DNA from: an uncultured Oscillospiraceae bacterium
Lineage (GTDB): Bacteria; Bacillota; Clostridia; Oscillospirales; Oscillospiraceae
Assembly: GCA_944386985.1 (NCBI GenBank)
Contig: CALXDD010000005.1
Span: 53,751 to 117,750 of the forward strand
DNA: 64,000 nt
Direction of reading: 5' to 3'
Shown: in pieces, positions 16,928-25,185 of the stretch
Layout: every line of letters starts with the position of its first letter
Numbering within the stretch: the first letter of the stretch is position 1
Program-made: the position numbers and the translations under genes
Notes under the pieces: generated by a model
What the model was told of the DNA's origin: nothing
Seen by the model: the letters and a program-made list of their open reading frames with translations, nothing else
Databases searched by the model: none

Positions 16928-16970
16928 CCGTCATTTCAGCACCTGTGGCACTGAGATGACGGCCTTTTTA
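16928..16970 (+). terminator. Rho-independent terminator after the membrane-protein gene
   Basis: CCGTCATTTCAG (16928-16939) pairs with CTGAGATGACGG (16951-16962) with one G-U pair, followed by CCTTTTTA. A very similar element lies after rubrerythrin (17847-17886). Confidence 0.8.
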
Positions 16971-17034
16971 TGTGACAAGAGATCTGTCGGTTATGAAGGC
17001 TGGGCAAAATTTTATAAAGCCGTTCCATCTTATC

Positions 17035-17063
17035 TTGACAAATCAGGAGTGCGGAAGTATTGT
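17035..17063 (+). promoter_or_regulatory. SigmaA promoter of rubrerythrin
   Basis: TTGACA (17035-17040) and TATTGT (17058-17063) are 17 bp apart, 44 bp upstream of the ATG. Confidence 0.7.
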
Positions 17064-17106
17064 AAACCCAACAAATAAATATGATTTTAATTGGAGGATA
17101 CTACAT

Positions 17107-17697
17107 ATGGAATTTAAAGGATCTCGTACCGAGCAGAATCTGCTGGCTGCGTTCAGTGGGGAATCCATGGCACGCAACAAATATCTTTTCTTTGCCGAGA
17201 AGGCTATGCAGGAACATCACCCCGAGGTGGCAGAACTCTTTGAGCAGATGGCCAGAAACGAGGGGGTTCATGGCCGCCTGCTCTATCAGCGGCTGAAAGG
17301 GATTAAGGACAGCTCCGCCAATCTACAGGAGGCTATCCAGGGGGAGTATGGCGAGTGGAGCCGCATGTATCCCTCTTTTGCTCAAATTGCCCGGGAAGAG
17401 GGGTTTGAAGATATTGGCTTGCTCTTCGATCAGATATCCAAGATTGAAAAGGATCACGAGTTCCGCTTCTTAGCCGCTCTGGCCAAGTTAAACAGTTCAG
17501 GAGCAGAAAGACCGGCTGCACCGGCTGCCCCTGTATCCAAGCCTGCTACTTCTGCCACGCCTCAAATGGTAAAGGTGCAAGGATACCGCTGTATGTTCTG
17601 CGGCGCCACCTACGAAAACCGTCCCGATGTGTGCAACGTTTGTCAGGCGATTGGTTCCTTTGAGCCAACCATCATCCAAAAACGTGTAGCCGACTAA
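17107..17697 (+). CDS. rbr: Rubrerythrin
   Basis: Residues 1-135 form the diiron four-helix bundle: SGESMARNKYLFFAEKA, ARNEGVHGRLLYQRL, then EEGFEDIGLLFDQISKIEKDHEFRF, which supplies the Glu and His ligands. Residues 155-196 form the C-terminal rubredoxin domain with its two CxxC pairs (CMFCGATYENRPDVCNVC). A Pro/Ala-rich linker joins them. It reduces hydrogen peroxide to water in anaerobes. The ATG at 17107 is preceded by TTGGAGG and a good promoter; upstream in-frame codons lie across that promoter and are not coding. Confidence 0.95.
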   Translation: MEFKGSRTEQNLLAAFSGESMARNKYLFFAEKAMQEHHPEVAELFEQMARNEGVHGRLLYQRLKGIKDSSANLQEAIQGEYGEWSRMYPSFAQIAREEGFEDIGLLFDQISKIEKDHEFRFLAALAKLNSSGAERPAAPAAPVSKPATSATPQMVKVQGYRCMFCGATYENRPDVCNVCQAIGSFEPTIIQKRVAD

Positions 17698-17846
17698 GGG
17701 AATCTCATAAGCGCGGGGCACATGTCTGAGAAGTGTCCTCAACATGGTTCGCCAGAACCAGACGGGCACTACACAAACACTTTCTTTCCTCTCAGCAAAT
17801 ACACTGCAGGAATGTATAATTCCTATAATTATAACGGAAATAACGA

Positions 17847-17888
17847 CCGCCATCTTCAACGTTTATGCGCTGAGATGGCGGCGTTTTC
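17847..17888. terminator. Hairpin between rubrerythrin and the polysaccharide operon, possibly bidirectional
   Basis: CCGCCATCT (17847-17855) pairs with AGATGGCGG (17873-17881), followed by CGTTTTCC on the plus strand and TCGTTATTT on the minus strand. It lies between convergent genes (rbr and glf). The surrounding sequence resembles the terminator at 16928, which suggests a duplicated element. Confidence 0.6.
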
Positions 17889-17943
17889 CATACATCGCTG
17901 AATTTTACGCTCCTTGGATGGACCATTTATATTATTTTTATGC

Positions 17944-19065
17944 TCATCTATAAACAGAACATCCCATACACTCACAATTGGCCATCTCCAACGCGGCAGC
18001 AACGACTTTATCCATGTCATAGTAGCGGTAATGGCCCAAGCGCCCCCCAAAAATGACCCTTTGCTCTTTGCTGGCCAGTTCCGCATACTTGCTGTATAAA
18101 GCAGAATTTACTTCGTCGTTGATGGGGTAATATGGTTCTGCTCCAAAAACCCATTCCGCAGGATATTCCCGGGAGATAATCGTTGTGGGCTGCTGTCCAA
18201 ACTCAAAATGCTTATGCTCAATAATTCTGGTATAAGGGACCTCTCTGGCAGTATAGTTGACCACAGCGCACCCTTGATAGTTATCTGTTTCCAGCTCTTC
18301 CGTCTCAAACCGAACGCTGCGATAGGCAAGGGCACCGTAGCAATAATTATAGTAAGCGTCGATCATACCCGTATACAGCACACGGTTTGCCAGCAAATCC
18401 AGTTCTTGCTTATGCTCTAAATAATTTGTGTTCAAACGAATTTCGGCGCCTTGCAGCATTTTCTCCACAATCTTCGTATAACCGCCCACCGGAATTCCCT
18501 GATAGCGGTCATTAAAATAGTTATTGTTGTAAGTAAACCGTACTGGCAGACGCTTAATAATAAAAGCAGGCAGAGCAGCACAGTCGCGCCCCCACTGCTT
18601 TTCTGTATATCCCTTGACCAGCTTCGTATAAATATCTGTGCCCACTAACAAAAGCGCCTGCTCTTCCAGGTTCTTGGGTTCTGTAATATTCAGCGCCGCA
18701 ATCTGCTGTTGAATCTTTTGCTTTGCTTCAGCAGGGGTACGAATTCCCCACATTTTGCTGAAGGTGTTCATGTTAAACGGCATATTATACAGTTCGTCGC
18801 GGTAGATTGCCATCGGCGCATTAATATAATTATTAAATTCTGCAAATTGAGTAATATATTCCCAAATATCCAGATTATTTGTATGAAAAATATGAGCTCC
18901 ATACCGATGGATGTTGATGCCGCTTTTTGTATAGGTATAAATATTTCCCGCAATATGATTGCGCTTATCGATAACAAGGCAGGTTTTCCCTTTCTTTATC
19001 ATCTCATGGGCAAATACAGCCCCATAAAGCCCAGCATCAACGACCAAATAGTCATATTTTTTCAT
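17944..19065 (-). CDS. glf: UDP-galactopyranose mutase, copy 1 (altered FAD loop)
   Basis: The 373-aa protein matches Glf throughout: RNHIAGNIYTYTKSGINIHRYGAHIFHT, PFNMNTFSKMWGI, KGYTEKQWGRDCAALP, and FGGRLGHYRYYDMDKVV near the end. It would convert UDP-galactopyranose to UDP-galactofuranose with reduced FAD. Unusually the nucleotide loop reads VVDAGLYG where the family has VGAGLxG, so the first Gly of GxGxxG is Asp. The start shares a base with the ABC ATPase stop (TAATG). Its first 116 codons recur, truncated, at 22347-22684. Confidence 0.88.
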   Translation of the reverse strand: MKKYDYLVVDAGLYGAVFAHEMIKKGKTCLVIDKRNHIAGNIYTYTKSGINIHRYGAHIFHTNNLDIWEYITQFAEFNNYINAPMAIYRDELYNMPFNMNTFSKMWGIRTPAEAKQKIQQQIAALNITEPKNLEEQALLLVGTDIYTKLVKGYTEKQWGRDCAALPAFIIKRLPVRFTYNNNYFNDRYQGIPVGGYTKIVEKMLQGAEIRLNTNYLEHKQELDLLANRVLYTGMIDAYYNYCYGALAYRSVRFETEELETDNYQGCAVVNYTAREVPYTRIIEHKHFEFGQQPTTIISREYPAEWVFGAEPYYPINDEVNSALYSKYAELASKEQRVIFGGRLGHYRYYDMDKVVAAALEMANCECMGCSVYR

Positions 19066-19412
19066 TACTTTACTTCAATATGACGAGTTCCATCCAGCAG
19101 CTCCTGATATCGATCGCAGATACCATTTACATCATCACCAAACTCCACTTGGTACCCCTTATGGAGCCACAGAATTTTATTACACATCTCTCTGACCTGG
19201 TCAAGAGAATGCGACACCATAATGGTTGTTGCTCCTCCCCCGATGATTTCTCTCATTTTTGCTTCACTTTTTTTCTTAAAAGAGCCATCGCCTACCGACA
19301 AAACCTCGTCCAAAATGAGAATATCAGGTTTCACAAGAGACGCAATAGAAAAGGCAAGCCTGGATTTCATCCCCGAAGAGAGCTGCTTAAACGGCCGATC
19401 CTGAAACTCCTC
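18728..19412. repeat. 685-bp direct repeat, functional copy
   Basis: This segment (glf 5' part plus ABC ATPase 3' part) is repeated in the same orientation at 22347-23031, offset 3619 bp. The glf-internal part to about 18952 differs at roughly two dozen positions. From there to 19412 I see no differences. Confidence 0.9.
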
Positions 19413-19823
19413 CAGTTCCGCAAATTGAATGATACTCTCATAAGTTTCATCCATAAACTTTCTGGTATAGCCTAACATCGCACCACGCAAATAGGTATTT
19501 TCACGCACTGTCAACTCCCCATCAAATCCACTGCCAAGCTCCAGCAAAGCGGCAATGGTGCCTCTGCGAATGACACAGCCTTTGGACGGCTCCATAATGC
19601 CGGAAATAGCTTTCAACAGTGTGGATTTTCCTGCACCATTGGTACCGATAATACCAAGCATATCACCTTTATCAATAGAAAAAGTAATATCCCGATCTGC
19701 CCAGAACGCCTTCACCTGATAATTTCTGGTAGCTTTTCGCATCAGAAATTCTTTCAGGCCAATCTGCTTGAAATCTCCTGTCATGTAGCGAATAGAGACA
19801 TTCTTCAATTCCAGAATACGCAT
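19065..19823 (-). CDS. Polysaccharide ABC exporter, ATP-binding subunit (Wzt/TagH type)
   Basis: Walker A GTNGAGKST, signature LSSGMKSRL and Walker B ILILDEVLSVGD identify the short Wzt/TagH-type ATPase that powers export of lipid-linked polysaccharide through the permease encoded just upstream. The ATG at 19823 is chosen because AAGGAGG precedes it. The ATPase ends where copy-1 glf begins. There is no C-terminal carbohydrate-binding domain, so export is probably not gated by a terminal modification. Confidence 0.92.
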   Translation of the reverse strand: MRILELKNVSIRYMTGDFKQIGLKEFLMRKATRNYQVKAFWADRDITFSIDKGDMLGIIGTNGAGKSTLLKAISGIMEPSKGCVIRRGTIAALLELGSGFDGELTVRENTYLRGAMLGYTRKFMDETYESIIQFAELEEFQDRPFKQLSSGMKSRLAFSIASLVKPDILILDEVLSVGDGSFKKKSEAKMREIIGGGATTIMVSHSLDQVREMCNKILWLHKGYQVEFGDDVNGICDRYQELLDGTRHIEVK

Positions 19824-19836
19824 TACCCTGCCTCCT

Positions 19837-20667
19837 TTACACATAGTAAAGAAATCTTGTGTTATACTTCTTATACATCCAACAACCCAATCCCAGGATC
19901 ACCGCCGCATATACAAATGCCAAGAAGTGCAGTTCCGCAGACGGAATTGCACCATCAATTACAATGGTCCTAAAGTAAGTGATATAAACATATAACGGAT
20001 TAAGGTAAAACAGCTTTTGCGCCGTTGCATCATAGTGGTCCGTTGTATAGAAAATAGCAGAGAGATACATAAGAAGCTGCGTAAAAATATCATATAGATA
20101 TTGGGTATCCCGAAAAAACACAAACAAAGCAGATAGAATCATGCCAAGGCCAATATTAAACAAAATTAAACAGCCAACGGGAAAGAACAAGCAAAGAAAT
20201 CTCCAAGTGATAGGCAGCCCGTCAATGAACACGAAAACCAAAAATACCACAAGTATCAGCCCAAAATTAATCAACGCCTGTACATTGCGTGATAGCAGAA
20301 ACAGGTACTTGGGAACATTCACTTTAGTAAAAATGCCTGCATTACCCATAATAGTACCCATACCGCCTTTTGTGGCATCACTAAAAAAAGAATATAGCAG
20401 ATTTCCACAAAAAATATAAATGACATAATGAGGCGTATTTCGCCCAAAAAACTGGGTAAATATCAGTGCCATAACCAGCAACTGCATAAGAGGGGACAGG
20501 ATGCTCCACCCCATTCCCAATACTGTGCGCTTATATTTTTTCTTAAAATCCCGCTTAACTAACTCCTCAAACAGAAAACGATGTTGTTTTAGCTTTGTGA
20601 TAACCGGAAATTGCATGTTTCTTATACTCCAATATAATTCATGGCTTTTATATCCATGAAATTTCAT
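19837..20667 (-). CDS. Polysaccharide ABC exporter, permease subunit (Wzm/TagG type)
   Basis: The 276-aa protein has about six membrane helices and the ABC-2 N-terminal amphipathic segment (FLFEELVKRDFKKKYKRTVLGMGW) typical of Wzm/TagG/RfbA permeases. It moves undecaprenyl-linked polysaccharide across the membrane with the ATPase at 19065-19823. The ATG shares a base with the stop of the decayed epimerase gene (TAATG). An internal start at MQFPVI (residue 18) is possible and matches the start of the truncated second copy at 23108. Confidence 0.9.
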   Translation of the reverse strand: MKFHGYKSHELYWSIRNMQFPVITKLKQHRFLFEELVKRDFKKKYKRTVLGMGWSILSPLMQLLVMALIFTQFFGRNTPHYVIYIFCGNLLYSFFSDATKGGMGTIMGNAGIFTKVNVPKYLFLLSRNVQALINFGLILVVFLVFVFIDGLPITWRFLCLFFPVGCLILFNIGLGMILSALFVFFRDTQYLYDIFTQLLMYLSAIFYTTDHYDATAQKLFYLNPLYVYITYFRTIVIDGAIPSAELHFLAFVYAAVILGLGCWMYKKYNTRFLYYV

Positions 20668-21234
20668 TAAAATCCGCCATATGTGTTCATAAATTCATCA
20701 AAAGTCTGCAAATTCTTGTCCTTGTCTGCCAGAATCAGTTTGCCCGCTCCGCCAATTTTCTCCAGTGGCCATGCAACTGCAAGATCTGGGTCATTCCATA
20801 TAATCCCATCGTCATATTCCCCATAGAATTTTTCGCCGCACTTGTAGGAGACAATGGAATCCTCCAACACCAGGTAGCCATGAGCGCAACCCGCCGGTAC
20901 CAAAATTTCATTGTGCTTTTCACCAATCAAGTCAAATGCAAGCCACTGCTTGAGGTGGGACTCTCTGCTCTCAAATCTACCACAGCATCCAAACATGCCC
21001 CCAAATACAGCACACCAGCTTAGGCTGCTGCATCACTCTCTGGAAATGCAGAGCACGAATCACTCCCTTATAGCTGGTAGTATAAAAGGCCTCAGCCAAA
21101 TCGTGAGAAATTCCATTCGCCTCAAAGACTTCTTTAGAATAATCTTTTGTAAAACATCCCCGCACATCATCGGCATTAAACGGCGTGATTTCAATCAGGC
21201 CAGAAATTTTGTTTCTTTAAATTCAAATTTTTGA
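20667..21234 (-). pseudogene. dTDP-4-dehydrorhamnose 3,5-epimerase-like gene with three frameshifts
   Basis: Pieces of an RmlC-type epimerase appear in three frames: FEFKETK, then ISGLIEITPF...GVIRALHFQ...PKLVCCIWGHV, then DAVVDLRAESPT, then KQWLAFDLIGEKHNEILVPAGCAHGYLVL to the stop. Restoring one base in each of three short runs, near 21207-21210 (A run), 20991-20993 (T run) and 20952-20954 (T run), would give a continuous epimerase. No good start codon is visible near 21234. It is therefore probably dead. The 3' end still overlaps the permease start. Confidence 0.75.
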
Positions 21235-22275
21235 ATTATAATGAACAATCCTCCATATGAAGCAAAACCCCCTTTTTGTGTAACTAACAACTATTTTAAT
21301 AAAAATCGCATAAAGAATTTCGGAAATCAAATAAACAGGCAGCATTTGCTCATAAGTACTATTTACCATGATTCTGGAAACAATGTCTCGAATAAGCCAA
21401 TGCGAACAGTACACATAGATACTGCAATCTTCCAAATAAAACCAGACTCTATCCAACTTGCTACTCTTAATATCAATGGTATTTATATATGCAAGTATAA
21501 ACATCATGAGAAAAACTAAAAAGTAATCTGCATAGGTAAAAGAAAACCAATACATATAGGCAACTACACTTATAAAGCCAATGATAGCCATTGTCTTCAT
21601 CGCTCTGTGGCCTATCGCAGTAAAGTGTACACTTTTAATCCAGCAGAAAATTCTGTAGGCGCATACACCAATACACAGCCCTGCAAAGGTTCTAAATAAT
21701 CCAATAAACCATATATTACTTGTAAAACTCCAAATATCCAAATCTATGTTAATTCTGCATATAAAAGCATAAATAAGAAGTGGAGCAATAATACTGCCAA
21801 TAAGATAGAAAAAGTCCTGGGACTTCCGTAACAAAAAAATCAGGATAGGTAAACAAATAAAATACGCTGATACATACCATAACAGTAGATTTAAAAAGGT
21901 TTTGTAAATTCCACTCTGTGGCAACAACAAAATTTCATATACAATATATAAAAAATCCTACAAAGATAATTTATGAAAACAAACAGCAACAATATATTGT
22001 ATTACAATACAAACCGCTGCAATTGGAAAAATCTTTAGATACTGTTTCCATGTATAGTGAATTGCACTTTTGGCAGGTGTGCTATCTTTATCTTGATTCA
22101 TAGCATAGTTAGATGCAAAAAATCCACTAAGAATCAGGAAAAATTTTACTGCAACGTAGCCGCCCGCAAATGGATAATCTGTGTTTCTAACAGGTCTCAA
22201 TCCACTTGTATGAACCATCACAAAAATTATGCAAAAGAAAAGCCTAACAATTTCTACCAATTTATTTTTCGCCAT
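21223..22275 (-). pseudogene. Acyltransferase-3 family membrane protein with one in-frame amber stop
   Basis: Two halves, 22275-21958 (LVEIVRLFFCIIFVMVHT..., GGYVAVKFFLILSGFFAS) and 21957-21223, lie in the same reading frame, separated only by TAG at 21958-21960. Together they make a 350-codon multi-helix protein like the acyltransferase-3 O-acetylases that decorate surface sugars. The body shows no frameshift. Either a recent nonsense mutation or a sequencing error explains the stop. The ribosome-binding site is weak (AGAGAA). Confidence 0.75.
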
Positions 22276-22346
22276 TTCTCTACTATTCTATTGTTTTCTT
22301 GTCTCTTTTTATCCACTTTTCAATTTGCAAATCTTATTGTACCTTA

Positions 22347-22684
22347 TCAGCGGGGGTACGAATTCCCCACACCTTGCTGAAGGTGTTCATATTAAACGGC
22401 ATATTATGCAACTCGTCACGGTAGGCTGCCGTGGGAGCATTAATATAATTGTTAAATTCCACAAATTGGGTGATATATTCCCAAACATCCAGATTATCCG
22501 TATGAAAAATATGAGCTCCATACCGATGGATGTTGATGCCGCTTTTTGTATAGGTATAAATATTTCCCACAATATGATTGCGCTTATCGATAACAAGGCA
22601 GGTTTTCCCTTTCTTTATCATCTCATGGGCAAATACAGCCCCATAAAGCCCAGCATCAACGACCAAATAGTCATATTTTTTCAT
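22347..22684 (-). pseudogene. Truncated second copy of glf (5' end only)
   Basis: It encodes about 112 residues of UDP-galactopyranose mutase with the same unusual VVDAGLYG loop as copy 1. The copy breaks off after WGIRTPA. Differences from copy 1 are confined to the distal part; the first roughly 110 bp of coding sequence are identical. Confidence 0.85.
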
Positions 22685-23031
22685 TACTTTACTTCAATAT
22701 GACGAGTTCCATCCAGCAGCTCCTGATATCGATCGCAGATACCATTTACATCATCACCAAACTCCACTTGGTACCCCTTATGGAGCCACAGAATTTTATT
22801 ACACATCTCTCTGACCTGGTCAAGAGAATGCGACACCATAATGGTTGTTGCTCCTCCCCCGATGATTTCTCTCATTTTTGCTTCACTTTTTTTCTTAAAA
22901 GAGCCATCGCCTACCGACAAAACCTCGTCCAAAATGAGAATATCAGGTTTCACAAGAGACGCAATAGAAAAGGCAAGCCTGGATTTCATCCCCGAAGAGA
23001 GCTGCTTAAACGGCCGATCCTGAAACTCCTC
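22684..23031 (-). pseudogene. Truncated copy of the ABC exporter ATPase (3' part only)
   Basis: It encodes the C-terminal third of the ATPase from the LSSGMKSRL signature through Walker B to HIEVK, identical in protein and DNA to 19065-19412. Walker A is missing, so it cannot function. It is fused out of frame to a permease 5' fragment. Confidence 0.9.
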
Positions 23032-23111
23032 TTCTTAAAATTCCGTTTTATTAATTCTTCAAAGAGAAATCGGTGCTGTTTAAGTTTCGTCAGTACAGGT
23101 ATTTGCATCAT
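23032..23111 (-). pseudogene. Permease 5' fragment fused to ATPase remnant
   Basis: From ATG 23111/23108 the minus strand encodes MQIPVLTKLKQHRFLFEEL and a few more residues, closely resembling the N-terminus of the intact permease at 20667 but diverged in DNA. After about 27 codons the sequence jumps into the ATPase copy in another frame and stops. GGAGTAATCT upstream is a ribosome-binding site within the end of glf copy 2, so an operon once continued here. Confidence 0.8.
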
Positions 23112-24255
23112 AGATTACTCCAAATTTCTCACGGCATATGCCAAGAGCGCGTTCCAATGCTTGGTCCATATTGTAATACTTAAAATCTGCCAATCTGCCA
23201 CAATAGATTAAATTCGGGATCTGATCTGCCAGAGCCTGATACTGCGCATATTGCTTTTGACTCTCTTCTGTTAAAACAGGATAGTATGGCTCCATTTTCT
23301 TTCCTTCCTCATACGGCATAGGATACTCAACAGCATAGCTTGTCCCTTTACCTTGCTGTACAGGAAGTTTTTTAAATTCCGTGATACGCGTATAGTTCGC
23401 TTCCTGAGGATAGGCTACAATAGGGGCATTCTGTAAACTATCAATCTCCTCATATTTCCACTCAAAGCGCAGCGAACGGTAGGGTAATTTCCCATATACA
23501 CAGCCGAATAGTTCATCTAAGGCACCGGTAAATATCACAGGAATCGTCGTTGCCTCACCATCAATGCGGAGGTTTTGCCCAGCCACGGATAGTCGCTTCA
23601 ATGCTTCCACACCCAATTCAATCTGAATATTGGGATGATTTAAAAGATTCTCAAAGAAGCGCGTAAACGAGTGTTGCGGCATCACCTGATACTCATCATC
23701 AAAATATCCCTCATCATACGAAAATCGCAAAGGGACTCTTTTCAATACACTGGAGTCGATTTCACTGGGAGATACCCCCCATTGCTTAGCTGTATAAGGA
23801 GCATAATCATTGTCAAAAAGAAACTGTGCATATCTTTGAATATCCGGGTCTGGATGCTGCAGCACCTCCACCACAGTAGCAGTACTACGGCCTTCAAAAG
23901 CAAACGCAAGCTTCTTTTTCAACTCATCCGCTTTCTCCTTGGGATAAAACGTATCAATTGTGGTAAAGTTAAAAGGTGTCGGGGTGTAGCTATTCTCCCA
24001 AACCGCTCCACAAGTTAATTTATAATCTTGCCAATTTTCATACCGACAGATAAAGTCATACAACGGCTTTTGCTTGGTATGGAACGCATGAGGGCCATAT
24101 TTTTGAACTAAAAATCCATGCGCGTCAAGATAATCATACATATTTCCGCCGATATGATCTCTCCGGTCCCATACTTGTACCTCATGTCCCCTATCAGCCA
24201 ACATACGCGCAATCACACTTCCGGTTAGCCCACAACCGACAATTAGATACTTCAT
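23080..24255 (-). CDS. glf: UDP-galactopyranose mutase, copy 2
   Basis: The 391-aa protein is a full-length Glf with an intact nucleotide loop (MKYLIVGCGLTGSVIARML), RRDHIGGNMYDY, HAFHT, YTAKQWG and CGRLADFKYYNMDQ motifs. It is distinct from copy 1 at 17944 and is likely the catalytically conventional mutase of this locus. Its 3' end overlaps the start of a destroyed permease gene, indicating the ancestral order glf-permease-ATPase. Confidence 0.92.
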   Translation of the reverse strand: MKYLIVGCGLTGSVIARMLADRGHEVQVWDRRDHIGGNMYDYLDAHGFLVQKYGPHAFHTKQKPLYDFICRYENWQDYKLTCGAVWENSYTPTPFNFTTIDTFYPKEKADELKKKLAFAFEGRSTATVVEVLQHPDPDIQRYAQFLFDNDYAPYTAKQWGVSPSEIDSSVLKRVPLRFSYDEGYFDDEYQVMPQHSFTRFFENLLNHPNIQIELGVEALKRLSVAGQNLRIDGEATTIPVIFTGALDELFGCVYGKLPYRSLRFEWKYEEIDSLQNAPIVAYPQEANYTRITEFKKLPVQQGKGTSYAVEYPMPYEEGKKMEPYYPVLTEESQKQYAQYQALADQIPNLIYCGRLADFKYYNMDQALERALGICREKFGVIYDANTCTDET

Positions 24256-24259
24256 AGTT

Positions 24260-25177
24260 TTACTTTAACTCCCTGAAATATTGAATTGTTTTCTGAATAC
24301 CTTCCTCGAAAGACACACTTGGAGTAAAGCCAGTATCATCACAAAGCGCAGAAATATCCAGCACAGAATTATCCGGTTTATTCCCCCCCTTATAAGGAAT
24401 GGATCCTATGCCTAAAGTTGCATTGGGGGAAATGTGCTTTTGAATCTGTATAATATATTCAACTAACGGTTTTGCGTCACCTGATCCCACAGGATAAACC
24501 GTATTTGGCTTACCTTTTAGACCAACACAATACAATGCATTTACCAAGTCATCAATATAGATATAGTCCCACATTTGCTCCAACTTGGTATACTTAGGGG
24601 TTTCTCCTTGGAGCAGAGATTTAATTGTATAAGTCAATATATTACTGTCGTTCCTGCCTGGTCCATAGATGCTACCAATAAGAAGCCAGTTTAAATGGAG
24701 GCCTAACTGTGCTGCATACCATTGGCTCAGAACCTGTGTTGCCGCTTTAGAGGCTGCATAAGCGTCACCAGGTGCCATGCAATTTTTCCCATCTATCACC
24801 TGACCACAGTAGGCGTACTCAGAGGCAGAACCAGGAATAATAATATGTTTACAATCAGCACGTGCACAAGCCTCCAATACAGTCATTGTAAATGATATAT
24901 TAGAGATCTGTCTGCAAACATCATTTTTTACATCTGTACTGACACCACTCCATGCCAAGTGATAACAGGTATCAGCACCAGTATTTTGGAAAGCAAGGGA
25001 CAACTCCTCCGCATTAGAAAGATCCAACAGAAGAGGCGTAACCAATGGATGCCGCAAAATGCGAGACTGAGCAGTTTCCAAATCAATGCCAAATACTTCG
25101 ATTTCATGCTCAACAAGATATTGAGACAAGTTTCGACCAATAAAGCCTCCAGCACCGGTTATAACCACTTTTTTCAT
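24260..25177 (-). CDS. NAD-dependent sugar epimerase/dehydratase
   Basis: Extended-SDR protein (305 aa from ATG 25177): Rossmann loop MKKVVITGAGGFIGRNL, catalytic YAASK near residue 140, and IYGPGRND substrate-loop motif. It probably modifies a nucleotide sugar (4-epimerase, dehydratase or reductase type); the substrate is not evident. ATG 25177 follows GTGAGG and lies just inside the end of the upstream dehydrogenase gene. Confidence 0.85.
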   Translation of the reverse strand: MKKVVITGAGGFIGRNLSQYLVEHEIEVFGIDLETAQSRILRHPLVTPLLLDLSNAEELSLAFQNTGADTCYHLAWSGVSTDVKNDVCRQISNISFTMTVLEACARADCKHIIIPGSASEYAYCGQVIDGKNCMAPGDAYAASKAATQVLSQWYAAQLGLHLNWLLIGSIYGPGRNDSNILTYTIKSLLQGETPKYTKLEQMWDYIYIDDLVNALYCVGLKGKPNTVYPVGSGDAKPLVEYIIQIQKHISPNATLGIGSIPYKGGNKPDNSVLDISALCDDTGFTPSVSFEEGIQKTIQYFRELK

Positions 25178-25185
25178 AGTATACC

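Larger units (their letters stand above)
22347..23031. repeat. 685-bp direct repeat, decayed copy
   Basis: Second copy of 18728-19412, same orientation, 3619 bp away. 22347-22571 is diverged; about 22575-23031 appears identical to copy 1. Both ends are truncation junctions, at TCAGC and CTGAAACTCCTC. Confidence 0.9.

Noticed and set aside
16972-17106. N-terminal extension of rubrerythrin
   Set aside because: It crosses the promoter (17035-17063), and a strong ribosome-binding site precedes the internal ATG at 17107.
18000-23100. Recent IS-mediated duplication as cause of the repeat
   Set aside because: No terminal inverted repeats, transposase or target-site duplications at either junction; homologous recombination explains the mosaic better.
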